This document shows, piece by piece, positions 1-8,770 of a stretch of DNA of 64,000 nt. The notes below the pieces were generated by a model. It worked only from the letters and a program-made list of their open reading frames with translations. It searched no databases and was not told the origin of the DNA. The stretch is from Variovorax paradoxus B4. Lineage in GTDB: Bacteria; Pseudomonadota; Gammaproteobacteria; Burkholderiales; Burkholderiaceae_C. The position numbers and the translations under genes were made by a program. Where the stretch lies: the NCBI RefSeq assembly GCF_000463015.1, contig NC_022247.1, positions 2,852,001 through 2,916,000 of the forward strand, in the 5' to 3' direction. Numbering within the stretch: position 1 is the first letter of the stretch; every line of letters begins with the position of its first letter.

Positions 1-1001
1 TCGAGCACGCCGAGCCGGTCGCTCCAGCGCGTGCCGGTCTGTACCGCACGGTGCAGTTGCGTGCGCTGGAAGGTGGCACCCCGCAGGTCGGCGTCGCTCA
101 GGTCGGCGTACGAGAAGTCGGCGTAGACCAGCTCGCTACGCGCGAACGAGGTGCGGTTGCAGCGCGCGCGGTGAAACACGCATTGCACCAACTGTGCGTC
201 CGACAGGTCGGCATCGGCCAGCAGCGCATCGACCCAGAGGCTCTGCGCGAAGTGGCCGCCGCGACAGTCGGCGTCGCGTAGGTCGGCCTCGGGAAACAGA
301 CACTGCGGCGCATGCACCGCGGTGAGCACCGCGCGCTCGAGCCTGGCCCCTTTGAAGTTGCACTGGGTGAGCCGCGACCGGTCGAAGCTGCAGCCCACCA
401 GGTCGGCGTCGATGAACTGGCAGAGGTGAAACTGTTGCGTCGAGAAATCCTGGCCCGCCAGGTCGGCCTCGCTGAAGATCGCGTTGTGAAAGCTGGCGCC
501 CTGGAAGCTGGCATTGCGCAACCCGGCCCGGTAGTAGACGGTGGTGTCGAGCTGCACATTGTCGAAGCGCGTTCCGTCCAGGGTCGATTCGCCGAACACG
601 GCCTTCGTGAGGTCGGCACGGTCGAAACGGCTCGCGTCGAGCCTGCTCTTGTGGAAGGCAGCAAGGCCCAGGCCGGCGCTCGCAAAGTCGGCGCCCTGCA
701 GGTTCGATTCGCTGAAGGCCACCCGGGTCAACGTTGCGCCCTGCAGGTTGGCTTGCAACAGACTGCACTTATGGAAGGCCGAGCGCTGCAGGTCGGCGGT
801 GTCGAGCCGCGCGCCGTCGAAGCGGCAGCTGTCGAACATCGACTCGGTCAGTTGCGCGCCGCTGAAGCTCGCCTGCGAGAAATCGCATTCGCCGAAGGTC
901 CCGCCGCGCAGGTCGAGGTGGTCGAAGCGCATGCCCTTGAAATCCTGGCCCTTGATGAACTCGCCGCTGCGAACCTTCTGCGCCAACACGTCCGGCGTCA
1001 T
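1..1001 (-). CDS. Pentapeptide-repeat protein, C-terminus cut by window edge
   Basis: The minus-strand frame from an ATG at 1001 stays open to base 1, giving at least 333 residues. Almost the whole product is built of A(D/N)LXX-like and FDX(A/C)X-like pentapeptides, for example CDFSQASFSGAQL near residue 38 and ADLTKAVFGESTL further on, so a right-handed quadrilateral beta helix is expected. The start shares ATGA with the stop of the DUF2169/pentapeptide gene upstream, so the two are translationally coupled. It is the fourth gene of a type VI secretion island that begins with vgrG. Such proteins often accompany VgrG and DUF2169 proteins as accessory or cargo-loading factors, but no enzymatic domain is visible in the part present. 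Its role is unknown. Confidence 0.85.
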   Translation of the reverse strand, partial: MTPDVLAQKVRSGEFIKGQDFKGMRFDHLDLRGGTFGECDFSQASFSGAQLTESMFDSCRFDGARLDTADLQRSAFHKCSLLQANLQGATLTRVAFSESNLQGADFASAGLGLAAFHKSRLDASRFDRADLTKAVFGESTLDGTRFDNVQLDTTVYYRAGLRNASFQGASFHNAIFSEADLAGQDFSTQQFHLCQFIDADLVGCSFDRSRLTQCNFKGARLERAVLTAVHAPQCLFPEADLRDADCRGGHFAQSLWVDALLADADLSDAQLVQCVFHRARCNRTSFARSELVYADFSYADLSDADLRGATFQRTQLHRAVQTGTRWSDRLGVL

Positions 1002-3655
1002 CGCGCCGGTTCCGCCGCGCGCCGCGGGACGGTCTTGGTCTGCGCGATGTAGGCGTTGCGCGTTTCGGTCACGGTGTCGATCAGGGCCTGCGACAGGTCG
1101 GTACGGAAAAGGTTGGCTTCGCGCAGATCGACGCCGATCAGGCGCGCCTTCTGCAGACTCGCATTCATGAGGTTGGCGCCGCGCAGCGAGGCATGGGTCA
1201 GGTCGGCGCGGATGAACAGGCTCTCGGGTGCATCGATGAAGCTCAGGTCCGCGCCCACGAGGCTGCAGGCCGAGAAGTCGCAGGTGTCGAGCGTGGCGCG
1301 GACGAAGCGCGCACCGTCCAGCGTCATGTCGCGCAGGCTGCACTGGATCAAGGTGGCACCTTCGAAGTCGATGGTGCGCAGGCTGCTGGTGCCGACGAAG
1401 CAACTGGTCTGCAATGTGGCCCCGGTGAAGACGATGCCCCGGTCGCCGAGGGTGTGGACCCATGCGCAGGCCTCGAGCTTTGCCTGCGAGAAATCCAGCC
1501 GCTCGACCTGGCAGGAGATCAGCCCGAACTTGTGCAGGGTCGCCGCGCGGAAGCTGCAATCCTGCAGCCGGCTCTGTTCGAGCAGGGTCACGTAATCGAA
1601 GCTGGCACGGTCGAAGCGGCAGTTCTGGAAGTGCATGCCGAAGAGATTCAGGTGCGCCAGGCGAGCCTCCGAGAAATCGCAGTCGTCGAAGCGGGTTTTC
1701 TCGATCATGGTGTCGTGGAGCTGCGTACGTATGAACGAGGTGTGCGTGCAATGCGCCAGGCTCAGGTTCGCGTTGTGCAGCACGCAACCGGCCAGCGAGG
1801 TGTGTGCCAGTCGTGCGCGAACCAGCACGGCCTCCGTGGCATCGGCCCCGTCGAGCCGCGCGGCGCTCAGGTCTGCGCTTTCGAGCAGCGTGCGGCGCAG
1901 GCAGGCGCCGCGCAGATCCATGTTCGAGAGGTCTGCGCCCGTCAGGTCCAGGCCGGAGAGGTCGCGGGTGGTGGCCATGCGCTCCTGCACCCGCCGTCGC
2001 GCTTCGCCGGAGCGTTCAACGGTCATGGCATCGGCCGCCGACTGGTGCTGTGCGCCGAGCCGGTACATGTCGATCAGGCCGCGCTGGCCGCTTTCCGCCG
2101 TCTTCCCGAGCTCCAGTTCCTGGGCCGGCGACATGGGGGCGGTGCGCGTGGCGGCGGCGATGTCCCGCATGCCCTGCGTCACGGCCTGGGCGTCGAACGC
2201 AGGGGGACCCTTGACCTGGCTGCGGTTGGCGCCGGCCACGAGTTCACCGGAGTCGAAGCCCACCTTGCGCGACTCCACCGCATTGGCCTCGGCCATCTGC
2301 CCGAGCTCGCGGCGCGCGGCCTCGAGCTTGTGCTGCTGCTCGCGTTCGTAGACCTTCGTGCGCTCGATGAATTCGGGCAACTCGTTCAGCGTCGGCATCT
2401 TGGTGAAGGGCGCAGGCAGCGCGCGCTCCTTGAAGTGGCGCGGCTTGTGGCCGGCGTCCAGCGCCTGTTGCGTCAGCTCCTGGCGCAGCGCATTGCCGCG
2501 TTCGCGCATGTTGCGCACGAGCACGGACTCTTCCTCTTCCATCTCGTCGATCCACGGCCCGATGGAAGAAGCGGGCAGCAGCTCGTCGTCGCGGAACATG
2601 TAGAGGCCTCCGGTTTCGGGATCGCAGCGGCGCTGCAGGATCGCGAAGTAGTGTTCGAGCGGCCGTGCGGCGTCGGACGCGGCCTCGATGGCGGGCATCA
2701 CATGCGTGACATCGGCGGCATCGTCCTCTGCGATGGCGGTCTCGCCGTGCCAGATCAGCGCGATCTGCGCCAGGTGCGGAAAGAACCAGGCGGTGGTCAG
2801 CCGCAGGGGCACTTCCTCGAAGCGCTCGGGTTCGGTCTGGCCCGATGCCGTCTTGCGGGCAATGAAGCTGCGTGCCCGCCAGTGCGGCAGCCGCCCGCGC
2901 TGCACCGGCAGGGTGGGGTGCATGTTCCAGACTTCGTACGGCGTGCCGCCCGGAATGCGGTCGAGGTCCGCCCAGCGCTGCTCGGGCGACGCCGCATTGA
3001 AGAGGCGCCAGTCCATGTCGTCCGAAAAGCCCGGAAAGAGGTTCTCGCGCCAGTGCGCGTCGTAGTGCCTGCCGATCAGGCGCATGCGGCTCGGCCAGCT
3101 CACGTCCATCGCGCCGAAGCAGGCGGGCTCCGCCTGCCGCGAGGGATGGTCGATGCGGCGGTGCGGATGCTCGACGTTCGGCAGACGCTGCACCAGCAGC
3201 CCGTTCACCGGCTCCGGCGCATGGCCGATGCCCAGCGGGTTGTCGGCGAAGGCCGGGCCGCCGTAGGCGCGGCTCCAGTCGAGCCGCATCGATTCGAAGG
3301 GCTGCGGCGCGGTCGCGCGGCCGTCGAGCCAGAACCGGTCGCCGAAGACCGCCAGTTGCCTGGTCAGTGCGCCGACATGCACGGCGACGGCGCAGGCCGT
3401 CTTGTCCTTCTGGTGGTGCGTGTAGGCGTGGCCGGTCGCAAGGAATTCGGCGCAGGCCTTGGGCATGCCGAGGTCGAGCACGCCGGTGGGACCGAGTTCG
3501 TCGGAAACGGATTTCCAGAACTCGGGCTCCGGCTGCAGCACGTTGGTCTCGCCCATGGAGACCATGCCCATCGCTGTCACGCCCAGCCGCTGCTGGCCGG
3601 CGCGAAGGAACGGGCGCGTGATCACGCTCAGGCGCAGGGGCTTGACGGTTTTCAC
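998..3655 (-). CDS. DUF2169 domain protein with C-terminal pentapeptide repeats (T6SS accessory)
   Basis: An 885-residue product. Residues about 1-320 match the DUF2169 pattern as I know it: an N-terminal strand-rich part, then LDWSRAYGG near 125 and a FPGFSDDMDW region near 210. A charged helical linker spans about 390-500. Tandem pentapeptides such as LSGLDLTGADLSNMDLRGA run from about 560 to the end. DUF2169 proteins are typically encoded next to VgrG and are thought to act as adaptors that load effectors on the spike; that role is inferred here from position. The start is GTG at 3655, 18 bases after the stop of the preceding small gene. Its stop overlaps the next pentapeptide gene by ATGA. 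There is no signal peptide, so a cytoplasmic adaptor is expected. Confidence 0.85.
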   Translation of the reverse strand: MKTVKPLRLSVITRPFLRAGQQRLGVTAMGMVSMGETNVLQPEPEFWKSVSDELGPTGVLDLGMPKACAEFLATGHAYTHHQKDKTACAVAVHVGALTRQLAVFGDRFWLDGRATAPQPFESMRLDWSRAYGGPAFADNPLGIGHAPEPVNGLLVQRLPNVEHPHRRIDHPSRQAEPACFGAMDVSWPSRMRLIGRHYDAHWRENLFPGFSDDMDWRLFNAASPEQRWADLDRIPGGTPYEVWNMHPTLPVQRGRLPHWRARSFIARKTASGQTEPERFEEVPLRLTTAWFFPHLAQIALIWHGETAIAEDDAADVTHVMPAIEAASDAARPLEHYFAILQRRCDPETGGLYMFRDDELLPASSIGPWIDEMEEEESVLVRNMRERGNALRQELTQQALDAGHKPRHFKERALPAPFTKMPTLNELPEFIERTKVYEREQQHKLEAARRELGQMAEANAVESRKVGFDSGELVAGANRSQVKGPPAFDAQAVTQGMRDIAAATRTAPMSPAQELELGKTAESGQRGLIDMYRLGAQHQSAADAMTVERSGEARRRVQERMATTRDLSGLDLTGADLSNMDLRGACLRRTLLESADLSAARLDGADATEAVLVRARLAHTSLAGCVLHNANLSLAHCTHTSFIRTQLHDTMIEKTRFDDCDFSEARLAHLNLFGMHFQNCRFDRASFDYVTLLEQSRLQDCSFRAATLHKFGLISCQVERLDFSQAKLEACAWVHTLGDRGIVFTGATLQTSCFVGTSSLRTIDFEGATLIQCSLRDMTLDGARFVRATLDTCDFSACSLVGADLSFIDAPESLFIRADLTHASLRGANLMNASLQKARLIGVDLREANLFRTDLSQALIDTVTETRNAYIAQTKTVPRRAAEPAR

Positions 3656-3673
3656 GGCGTGGCTGGCACCCGG

Positions 3674-4120
3674 TCAGTCCGAGGCCCGCGGGATTTCAAG
3701 CGGCGTGCGCGCGCGGTCGATGGCCAGGCGCGAGGCGTCGTCGGGGTCGCGCAGCAGGTGCACCTGGGTGCCCGCGATGCAGAGCTGCGGCAGCAGGGCT
3801 TCGTCGACCAGCGTCCTGACAATCGCCGGATGCGAACCGCCCGCGCCGTCGAAGACCTTCAGCGACATCTCGACCGCCAGCACCGTCTGGCCCTGCGATC
3901 CACCGCGCGAGAGCTCGTGCTCGGAACGCTTGACCGATTCGACAACTGCTTCCGCGGGGACGCCGTTGCGCGCCAGGTGCTTCCAGGTCTTCTCCTCGGC
4001 GGAATAGATGCGGTTCTCGCGGGACGCGACGATCACCACCGACGCGGCCGTCACGAGGACCGCGCTCATCACGATGGCGAACACGACCCAGAGGATGGTT
4101 TCGAAGGTTTCAAGCGACAA
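3674..4120 (-). CDS. Small membrane-anchored protein of the T6SS island
   Basis: A 148-residue product with one clear N-terminal transmembrane helix (about residues 9-32, WVVFAIVMSAVLVTAASVVI) and a soluble C-terminal domain. The domain's strand-rich layout, with a VEMSLKVFDG segment near 85, recalls DUF3592-like domains, but I do not recognise the family with certainty. The best start is a TTG at 4120. The next methionine lies inside the membrane helix and would destroy it. The gene overlaps the 3' end of vgrG by 11 bases and is followed 18 bases later by the DUF2169 gene, so it is part of the same transcript. It could be an immunity or accessory protein; nothing in the sequence decides this. 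Confidence 0.75.
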   Translation of the reverse strand: MSLETFETILWVVFAIVMSAVLVTAASVVIVASRENRIYSAEEKTWKHLARNGVPAEAVVESVKRSEHELSRGGSQGQTVLAVEMSLKVFDGAGGSHPAIVRTLVDEALLPQLCIAGTQVHLLRDPDDASRLAIDRARTPLEIPRASD

Positions 4121-6455
4121 GCGTCAGTACCTTGAACTTCGCGGCGAGGCCGCCGGTGGCGATGAGCATCCCCTTGTTCGCGATGGCCAGGCCCTTCGCA
4201 CTGACCTCCAGCGGCTTGTTCTTCAGCGAGAAGACGGCGGTGTCGATCTTCACCGTGGCGATCTGTGCGTTGAGCCCCGCGTAGTACTGCAGGCGCGCCC
4301 CCCATACGTCGAACGACATGCCGACGAGGCTGATCCGCACCCCCACGCCGCCCGCGCGAAACCAGCGCCAGTCGCTGCTCTTTGCATAGTTGTTCGTGTA
4401 GCTGACCGAGTTGTTCGTGTAGTTGTTGGTCAGGTTGTTGTAGGTGTTCGACGTGGTGTTGTAGACGCTGGTGTTGATGACGTGCTGCGTCGTGTTGTGG
4501 ATGTGGTTGGTCGTGTTGAAGGTCACGTCGGGCGAAGTGTGGACCGTCGGGCCGGTGACGATCGTGGTCGACGGGCCATTGACCGTGACGTTGTTCGAGG
4601 TGTTGATCGTGTCGTTGCGGCCGTCGCTCACGAAGCGGATCTCCTGCCCGTCGATGGTGCCGTTGAAGCCGCCGGTGATCGCAAGCTTCACCCCGCCCGA
4701 GATCGTGTCGTCCAGCCCGCCGCTGAGCGTGCGCGTCTTGCCGCCCGAGATGGTCTGCGTGACGCCGCCCTGGACCGTTTCGCTGAAGCCGCCGGTCACG
4801 TCGCGCGTGTCTCCGCCGGTGATGGTTTCTTTCGCGCCCGCGGTGATGTCGCGCGTCTCGCCGCTCTGGTAGGTGGCCGATTCGTGGCCCTTGATGAGGG
4901 TGGTGCGGGTGCCGTCGGTGGTGTGCGTTTCGTCGGCTTCCACCTCCACGTCGAGGTTGCGCTCGGCATGCAGCAGGATCTGCTCGGCACCCGTGCGGTC
5001 CTCGAAGCGCAGCATGTTGGCCTGGTTGGCCGCACCGCCGGTGCTGGAGCGCGTGAGGATGCCGCTGGCCGTGGCATTGGCCGGCAGCTCCCACGGCGGC
5101 ATCTGGTCGTTGTTGTAGACGCGGCCGGTGATGATCGGGCGGTCGGGTTCGCCGCCGATGAAGTCGACGATCACTTCCTGGCCCACGCGCGGCATGTGCA
5201 TGGTGCCGTAGTTGGCGCCGGCCCAGTTGCTCGACACGCGCACCCAGCACGAGCTGTTCTCGTCGGACTGGCCGTAGCGGTCCCAGCGGAACTGCAGCTT
5301 CACGCGGCCGAAGCGGTCGGTCCAGATCTCTTCGGGGCCGACCACGGTGGCGGTCTGCGGGCCGTTGGTACGCGGCTTGGGCGTCTTGCGCGCGGGCCGG
5401 TAGGCCACGTTGGAGGGCAGCACGGTGAAGTCGAACTCGCACACCGATTCGGCCGTGCCGCCGGTGGAGTACTCGGGCTCCTGCAGGTCGTAGCGGGTCT
5501 GGGTGACGAGGTATTCGCGGTTGTCGGCCTCGCGCGGGCAGTGCGTCATCTGGAACAGGTAGCCCGGCGCCATGCCGGCCACATTGGTGTGGCCCGTGGC
5601 CAGCTCGTGCGCGCACTGCAGCTCCTGCAGGCGGATCTTCGCGTAGCTGTCGCCCTGGTCGTTCTCGCTGTAGCCGCCCAGCCATTCATAGACTTCGTAG
5701 GTCGAATGGTCGTGGCCCTTCGGGTCCTGCTGCACGCTCTGGAGAGAGGCGCGCGACTTCCTGAAGTCGAAGTCGTCGAGCATCACGCGGCCCGAGGTGA
5801 TCTGCTCCGAGATGCGCCACTGGTCGATGCAGGGTTCCATGGCATTCACCACGCGGTCGCGCGGGCGGTAGGCAATGGTGGCGTGGCCCGGCAAGGTGCC
5901 GTAGCCGCCGACGTCGTCGGCCAGCACCAGCAGGTGCGAGCCGTTGCGGTGCTCGAAGTGGTAGGCGATGCCCTCGTGCTCCATGAGGCGGCACACGAAG
6001 GCGAAGTCGCTCTCCTGGTACTGCACGCAGTATTCCCAGGGCCGGTAGCTGCCGGTGAGGCGCTTCTCGTATTCGAAGCCGTATTTGCCGAGCACCTCTT
6101 CGAGCACGTCGGGCACGCTCTTGTTCTGGAAAATGCGGCAGTCGGTGGTGCGCGTGAGATACCAGAGCCAGGGCTGCACCAGCGCACGGTAGATGTAGTG
6201 GCGGCCCGTTTCGTTGGCGCGGCCCACCAGCTCGAAGCGCACCACGGTGCCGTTGAGAAAGCGCGATGCGCCTTCGTCCTGCAGTTCGACCGTGAGCGAA
6301 GTGCCCAGCAGTGTCTTCAGGTCGAGATTGAAGCTCGGGCTGACCATGTCGACCTCGAACTCGAACAGCTGCGAGAGGCCTTCCTGTCCCCGCATGGCGC
6401 GGAACTTCAGCTGCTCGGCGTTGAGTGCGGTGTGAACCTGGACAGTGCGCGTCAT
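4110..6455 (-). CDS. vgrG: Type VI secretion system spike protein VgrG
   Basis: A 781-residue VgrG. The N-terminal gp27-like part (about 1-380) contains the family hallmarks of a LFEFEVDM segment and CVQYQESDFAFVCRLMEHEGI near 160. The gp5 OB-fold follows (GRVKLQFRWDRYG near 385, WVRVSS, MPRVGQEVIVDFIGG near 430). After about 490 come repeated short strands with GG turns (ITGGDTRDVTGGFSETV) forming the beta-helical needle. An unusual Asn/Thr-rich stretch at about 620-690 and a 90-residue tail follow. VgrG forms the puncturing trimer tip of the T6SS and carries effectors or adaptors. Three further genes follow in the same direction with overlaps. The core T6SS genes are not in the window, so this is an orphan vgrG island. 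Confidence 0.96.
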   Translation of the reverse strand: MTRTVQVHTALNAEQLKFRAMRGQEGLSQLFEFEVDMVSPSFNLDLKTLLGTSLTVELQDEGASRFLNGTVVRFELVGRANETGRHYIYRALVQPWLWYLTRTTDCRIFQNKSVPDVLEEVLGKYGFEYEKRLTGSYRPWEYCVQYQESDFAFVCRLMEHEGIAYHFEHRNGSHLLVLADDVGGYGTLPGHATIAYRPRDRVVNAMEPCIDQWRISEQITSGRVMLDDFDFRKSRASLQSVQQDPKGHDHSTYEVYEWLGGYSENDQGDSYAKIRLQELQCAHELATGHTNVAGMAPGYLFQMTHCPREADNREYLVTQTRYDLQEPEYSTGGTAESVCEFDFTVLPSNVAYRPARKTPKPRTNGPQTATVVGPEEIWTDRFGRVKLQFRWDRYGQSDENSSCWVRVSSNWAGANYGTMHMPRVGQEVIVDFIGGEPDRPIITGRVYNNDQMPPWELPANATASGILTRSSTGGAANQANMLRFEDRTGAEQILLHAERNLDVEVEADETHTTDGTRTTLIKGHESATYQSGETRDITAGAKETITGGDTRDVTGGFSETVQGGVTQTISGGKTRTLSGGLDDTISGGVKLAITGGFNGTIDGQEIRFVSDGRNDTINTSNNVTVNGPSTTIVTGPTVHTSPDVTFNTTNHIHNTTQHVINTSVYNTTSNTYNNLTNNYTNNSVSYTNNYAKSSDWRWFRAGGVGVRISLVGMSFDVWGARLQYYAGLNAQIATVKIDTAVFSLKNKPLEVSAKGLAIANKGMLIATGGLAAKFKVLTLVA

Positions 6456-6586
6456 TCGAAATTTCCCTGGCCCTTGGGGCTTCTGCGGATGCGAAGCCTT
6501 CGAGTGCCAGTCTAGAAATTCCTTATGTCATATACATGACGCGAGAGGGATGCCCCCCTCCTGAAACATGGGGGCAAACAAAGCCC

Positions 6587-7723
6587 TTACATCGAGGCTT
6601 CGAGCATCGCCTTGTAGTCGTCGCGCGAAGCCAGCCGCGGGTTGGTCTTGTGGCAGTGGTCGGCCATGGCGCCGTCGATGATCTGCTCGAACAGGGCGGG
6701 CGTGACGCCCACCTCGGCCAGGCCCTTGGGCAGGCCGAGGCGCGCGTTCATGTCGCGGATCGCGTCGCCGAGATCGCCGGGCGAATCGAGGTGCATGGCC
6801 CGCGCCATGCGTTGCAGCCGCTGCTCCTTCTGCACCGATTCGGCACCGGCGTTGAAATGGATCACGGCCGGCAGGAAGAGGGCGTTGAGCGTGCCGTGGT
6901 GCAGGCGTGGATCGACGCCGCCCAGGCTGTGGCTCAGCGAGTGCACGCAGCCGAGGCCCTTCTGGAAGGCCATGGCGCCCTGCATCGAGGCGCTCATGAG
7001 GTTGAGGCGCGCCTCGCGGTCGCTGCCGTCCTTGGTGGCGCGTTCGATGTGCAGCCATGCGCGCTCCAGGCCATCGAGCCCGATGCCGTCGGCCGGCGGA
7101 TTGAAGGCGGCCGACATGAAGGTTTCCATGCAGTGCGCAATGGCATCCATGCCGGTGGCGGCCGTGAGCCTGGGCGGCAGGCCGAGCGTGAGCTCGGGGT
7201 CGCAGATGGCGGCCTTGGGCATCAGGAACCAGCTGTGGAAGCCGAGCTTGCGGTGATCGTCGACGATCACGATGGCGCCGCGCGCCACCTCGCTGCCGGT
7301 GCCGCTGGTGGTGGGCACTGCAATGAGCGGCACCGCGCGCTCCGTGATCTTCGGCGAGCCGCCTTCGATGGTGGCGTAGGTCTTGAGCGGGCCTTCGTGC
7401 GTGGCGGCGATGGCCACGCCCTTGGCGCAGTCGATGGCGGAGCCGCCGCCCACGGCAATGAGCCCGTCGCAGCGGCCGCTGCGGTACAGCTCGACGGCCG
7501 CGCGCACGGCGGCTTCGGTGGGGTTGGACGGCGTCTGGTCGAACACCGCCACCTCGAGATCGGCGATGGCATCGAGCGCCTTCTGCAGCACGCCGGCCGC
7601 GCGCACGCCGGCATCGGTCACGATCAGCGGCCGGTTGATGCCGATGCGCGCGCATTCGCTGGACAGCAACTTGATGGCGCCGAATTCGAACTGGATCTGG
7701 GTGAGGTATTGGATGAGGGCCAT
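6587..7723 (-). CDS. Iron-containing alcohol dehydrogenase
   Basis: A 378-residue group III (Fe-ADH) dehydrogenase. The NAD-binding GGGSAID motif is at residues 92-98 and PTTSGTGSEV at 137-146. The likely metal ligands are D193 and H197 (GMDAIAHCME), H261 (CVHSLSH) and H275/H276 (LHHG). The start is the ATG at 7723, giving MALIQYLTQ; an open extension further upstream overlaps the divergent esterase gene and is rejected. It is divergent from the esterase gene with a 69-base gap, so a shared regulatory region is likely. The substrate cannot be read from the sequence. Members include butanol, 1,3-propanediol and maleylacetate reductases, and this protein resembles the general alcohol dehydrogenase branch. 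Confidence 0.93.
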   Translation of the reverse strand: MALIQYLTQIQFEFGAIKLLSSECARIGINRPLIVTDAGVRAAGVLQKALDAIADLEVAVFDQTPSNPTEAAVRAAVELYRSGRCDGLIAVGGGSAIDCAKGVAIAATHEGPLKTYATIEGGSPKITERAVPLIAVPTTSGTGSEVARGAIVIVDDHRKLGFHSWFLMPKAAICDPELTLGLPPRLTAATGMDAIAHCMETFMSAAFNPPADGIGLDGLERAWLHIERATKDGSDREARLNLMSASMQGAMAFQKGLGCVHSLSHSLGGVDPRLHHGTLNALFLPAVIHFNAGAESVQKEQRLQRMARAMHLDSPGDLGDAIRDMNARLGLPKGLAEVGVTPALFEQIIDGAMADHCHKTNPRLASRDDYKAMLEASM

Positions 7724-7792
7724 GAGGTGGGTTTGCCTGGGGCAGTACGATTGCAGACCACCCAAATCTAACAAGCAGGGACAGTCTTGCAC

Positions 7793-8770
7793 ATGAACAA
7801 AACCCTTGCCGCTGTCGCGCCCGGCACATGGCAGCCTCCGCTCACCGCGAAGATGGCCGGCGTGGTCGGGCGCATGGCGCGGGCCGGCCATCCCTCGCTC
7901 GACCAGCTCACGCCCGAGGAGGCCAAGGCATCCTACGAAAAAGGAGCTGGCGTGCTCGAAGTGCCGAAGCCCGCGCTGGCCCGGGTCGACGACTTCACCA
8001 TTCCGGCGCGCGACGGCTTCGCGATCCCCGCGCGGCTCTACGCGCCGTCGGCGACGGCGGTGCTGCCGGCCTTGATGTATTTCCATGGCGGCGGCTTCAC
8101 GGTCGGCAACATCCGCACGCACGACACGCTGTGCCGTGTATTGAGCCTGAAGAGCGGCTGCGCGGTGGTGTCGGTCGACTACCGGCTGGCGCCCGCGTTC
8201 AAGTTTCCAACGGCATCGAACGACGCATGGGATGCTTTCGCCTTCCTCGCCCACGAAGGCGGCCGTGTCGGCGTCGACATCGAGCGCCTTGCGGTGGGCG
8301 GCGACAGCGCCGGCGGCACGCTGGCCGCGGTGTGCGCCATCCTCGCGCGCGACGCCGGCCTGCCACTCGCGCTGCAGATGCTCATTTATCCCGGCACCGC
8401 GGCGCACCAGGACACCGCCTCGCACCAACGCTACGCCCGTGGCCCGCTGCTCACCAAGGCGCTGATCGACTATTTCTTCGGCCAGTACGTGCGCACGCCG
8501 GCCGACCGCGACGACTGGCGCTTTGCGCCGCTGCTGGCCGAGGACGTCGACGGCGTGGCGCCCGCATGGATCGGCCTGGCCGAATGCGATCCGGTGGTGG
8601 ACGAAGGCATTGCCTACGCCGACAAGCTTCGCGCCGCCGGGGTGGCGGTCGATCTGGAGATCTACCGCGGCGTGATCCACGAATTTCTGAAAATGGGCCG
8701 CGCCATTCCCGAGGCGCTGCAGGCGCAGGACGATGCGGCCCGTGCACTCAAGGAAGCACTGAATCCATGA
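7793..8770 (+). CDS. Alpha/beta hydrolase, HSL (family IV) carboxylesterase
   Basis: A 325-residue esterase of the hormone-sensitive-lipase type. The oxyanion motif HGGG is at 98-101, DYRLAPA near 129, and the nucleophile elbow GDSAG is at 170-174 with Ser172. The acid residue lies in ECDPVVDE and the catalytic His in GVIHEF near the C-terminus. A purine-rich CAGGGACAG about ten bases upstream supports the ATG at 7793; an in-frame TTG at 7787 is an alternative. No signal peptide is present. The stop overlaps the next gene as ATGA, so the esterase and the thioesterase-acetyltransferase fusion are translationally coupled and probably act on related acyl substrates. Confidence 0.93.
   Translation: MNKTLAAVAPGTWQPPLTAKMAGVVGRMARAGHPSLDQLTPEEAKASYEKGAGVLEVPKPALARVDDFTIPARDGFAIPARLYAPSATAVLPALMYFHGGGFTVGNIRTHDTLCRVLSLKSGCAVVSVDYRLAPAFKFPTASNDAWDAFAFLAHEGGRVGVDIERLAVGGDSAGGTLAAVCAILARDAGLPLALQMLIYPGTAAHQDTASHQRYARGPLLTKALIDYFFGQYVRTPADRDDWRFAPLLAEDVDGVAPAWIGLAECDPVVDEGIAYADKLRAAGVAVDLEIYRGVIHEFLKMGRAIPEALQAQDDAARALKEALNP

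Noticed and set aside
1..1950. Regularly spaced AGGTCGGC-like strings that resemble CRISPR or tandem repeats
   Set aside because: Spacing follows 15-base pentapeptide codons in minus-strand coding sequence; there are no constant repeats with unique spacers.
1193..4135. 980-codon open frame on the plus strand across the DUF2169 and pentapeptide genes
   Set aside because: It mirrors the codon structure of the minus-strand genes in high-GC DNA. The product is rich in Arg, Ala and Gly without any domain.
4620..4900. Short direct repeats in vgrG suggesting a mobile element
   Set aside because: They code for GG-turn beta-helical repeats of VgrG.
4008..6515. 835-codon plus-strand frame opposite vgrG
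   Set aside because: VgrG on the minus strand has unmistakable domains; the plus product is a compositional shadow.
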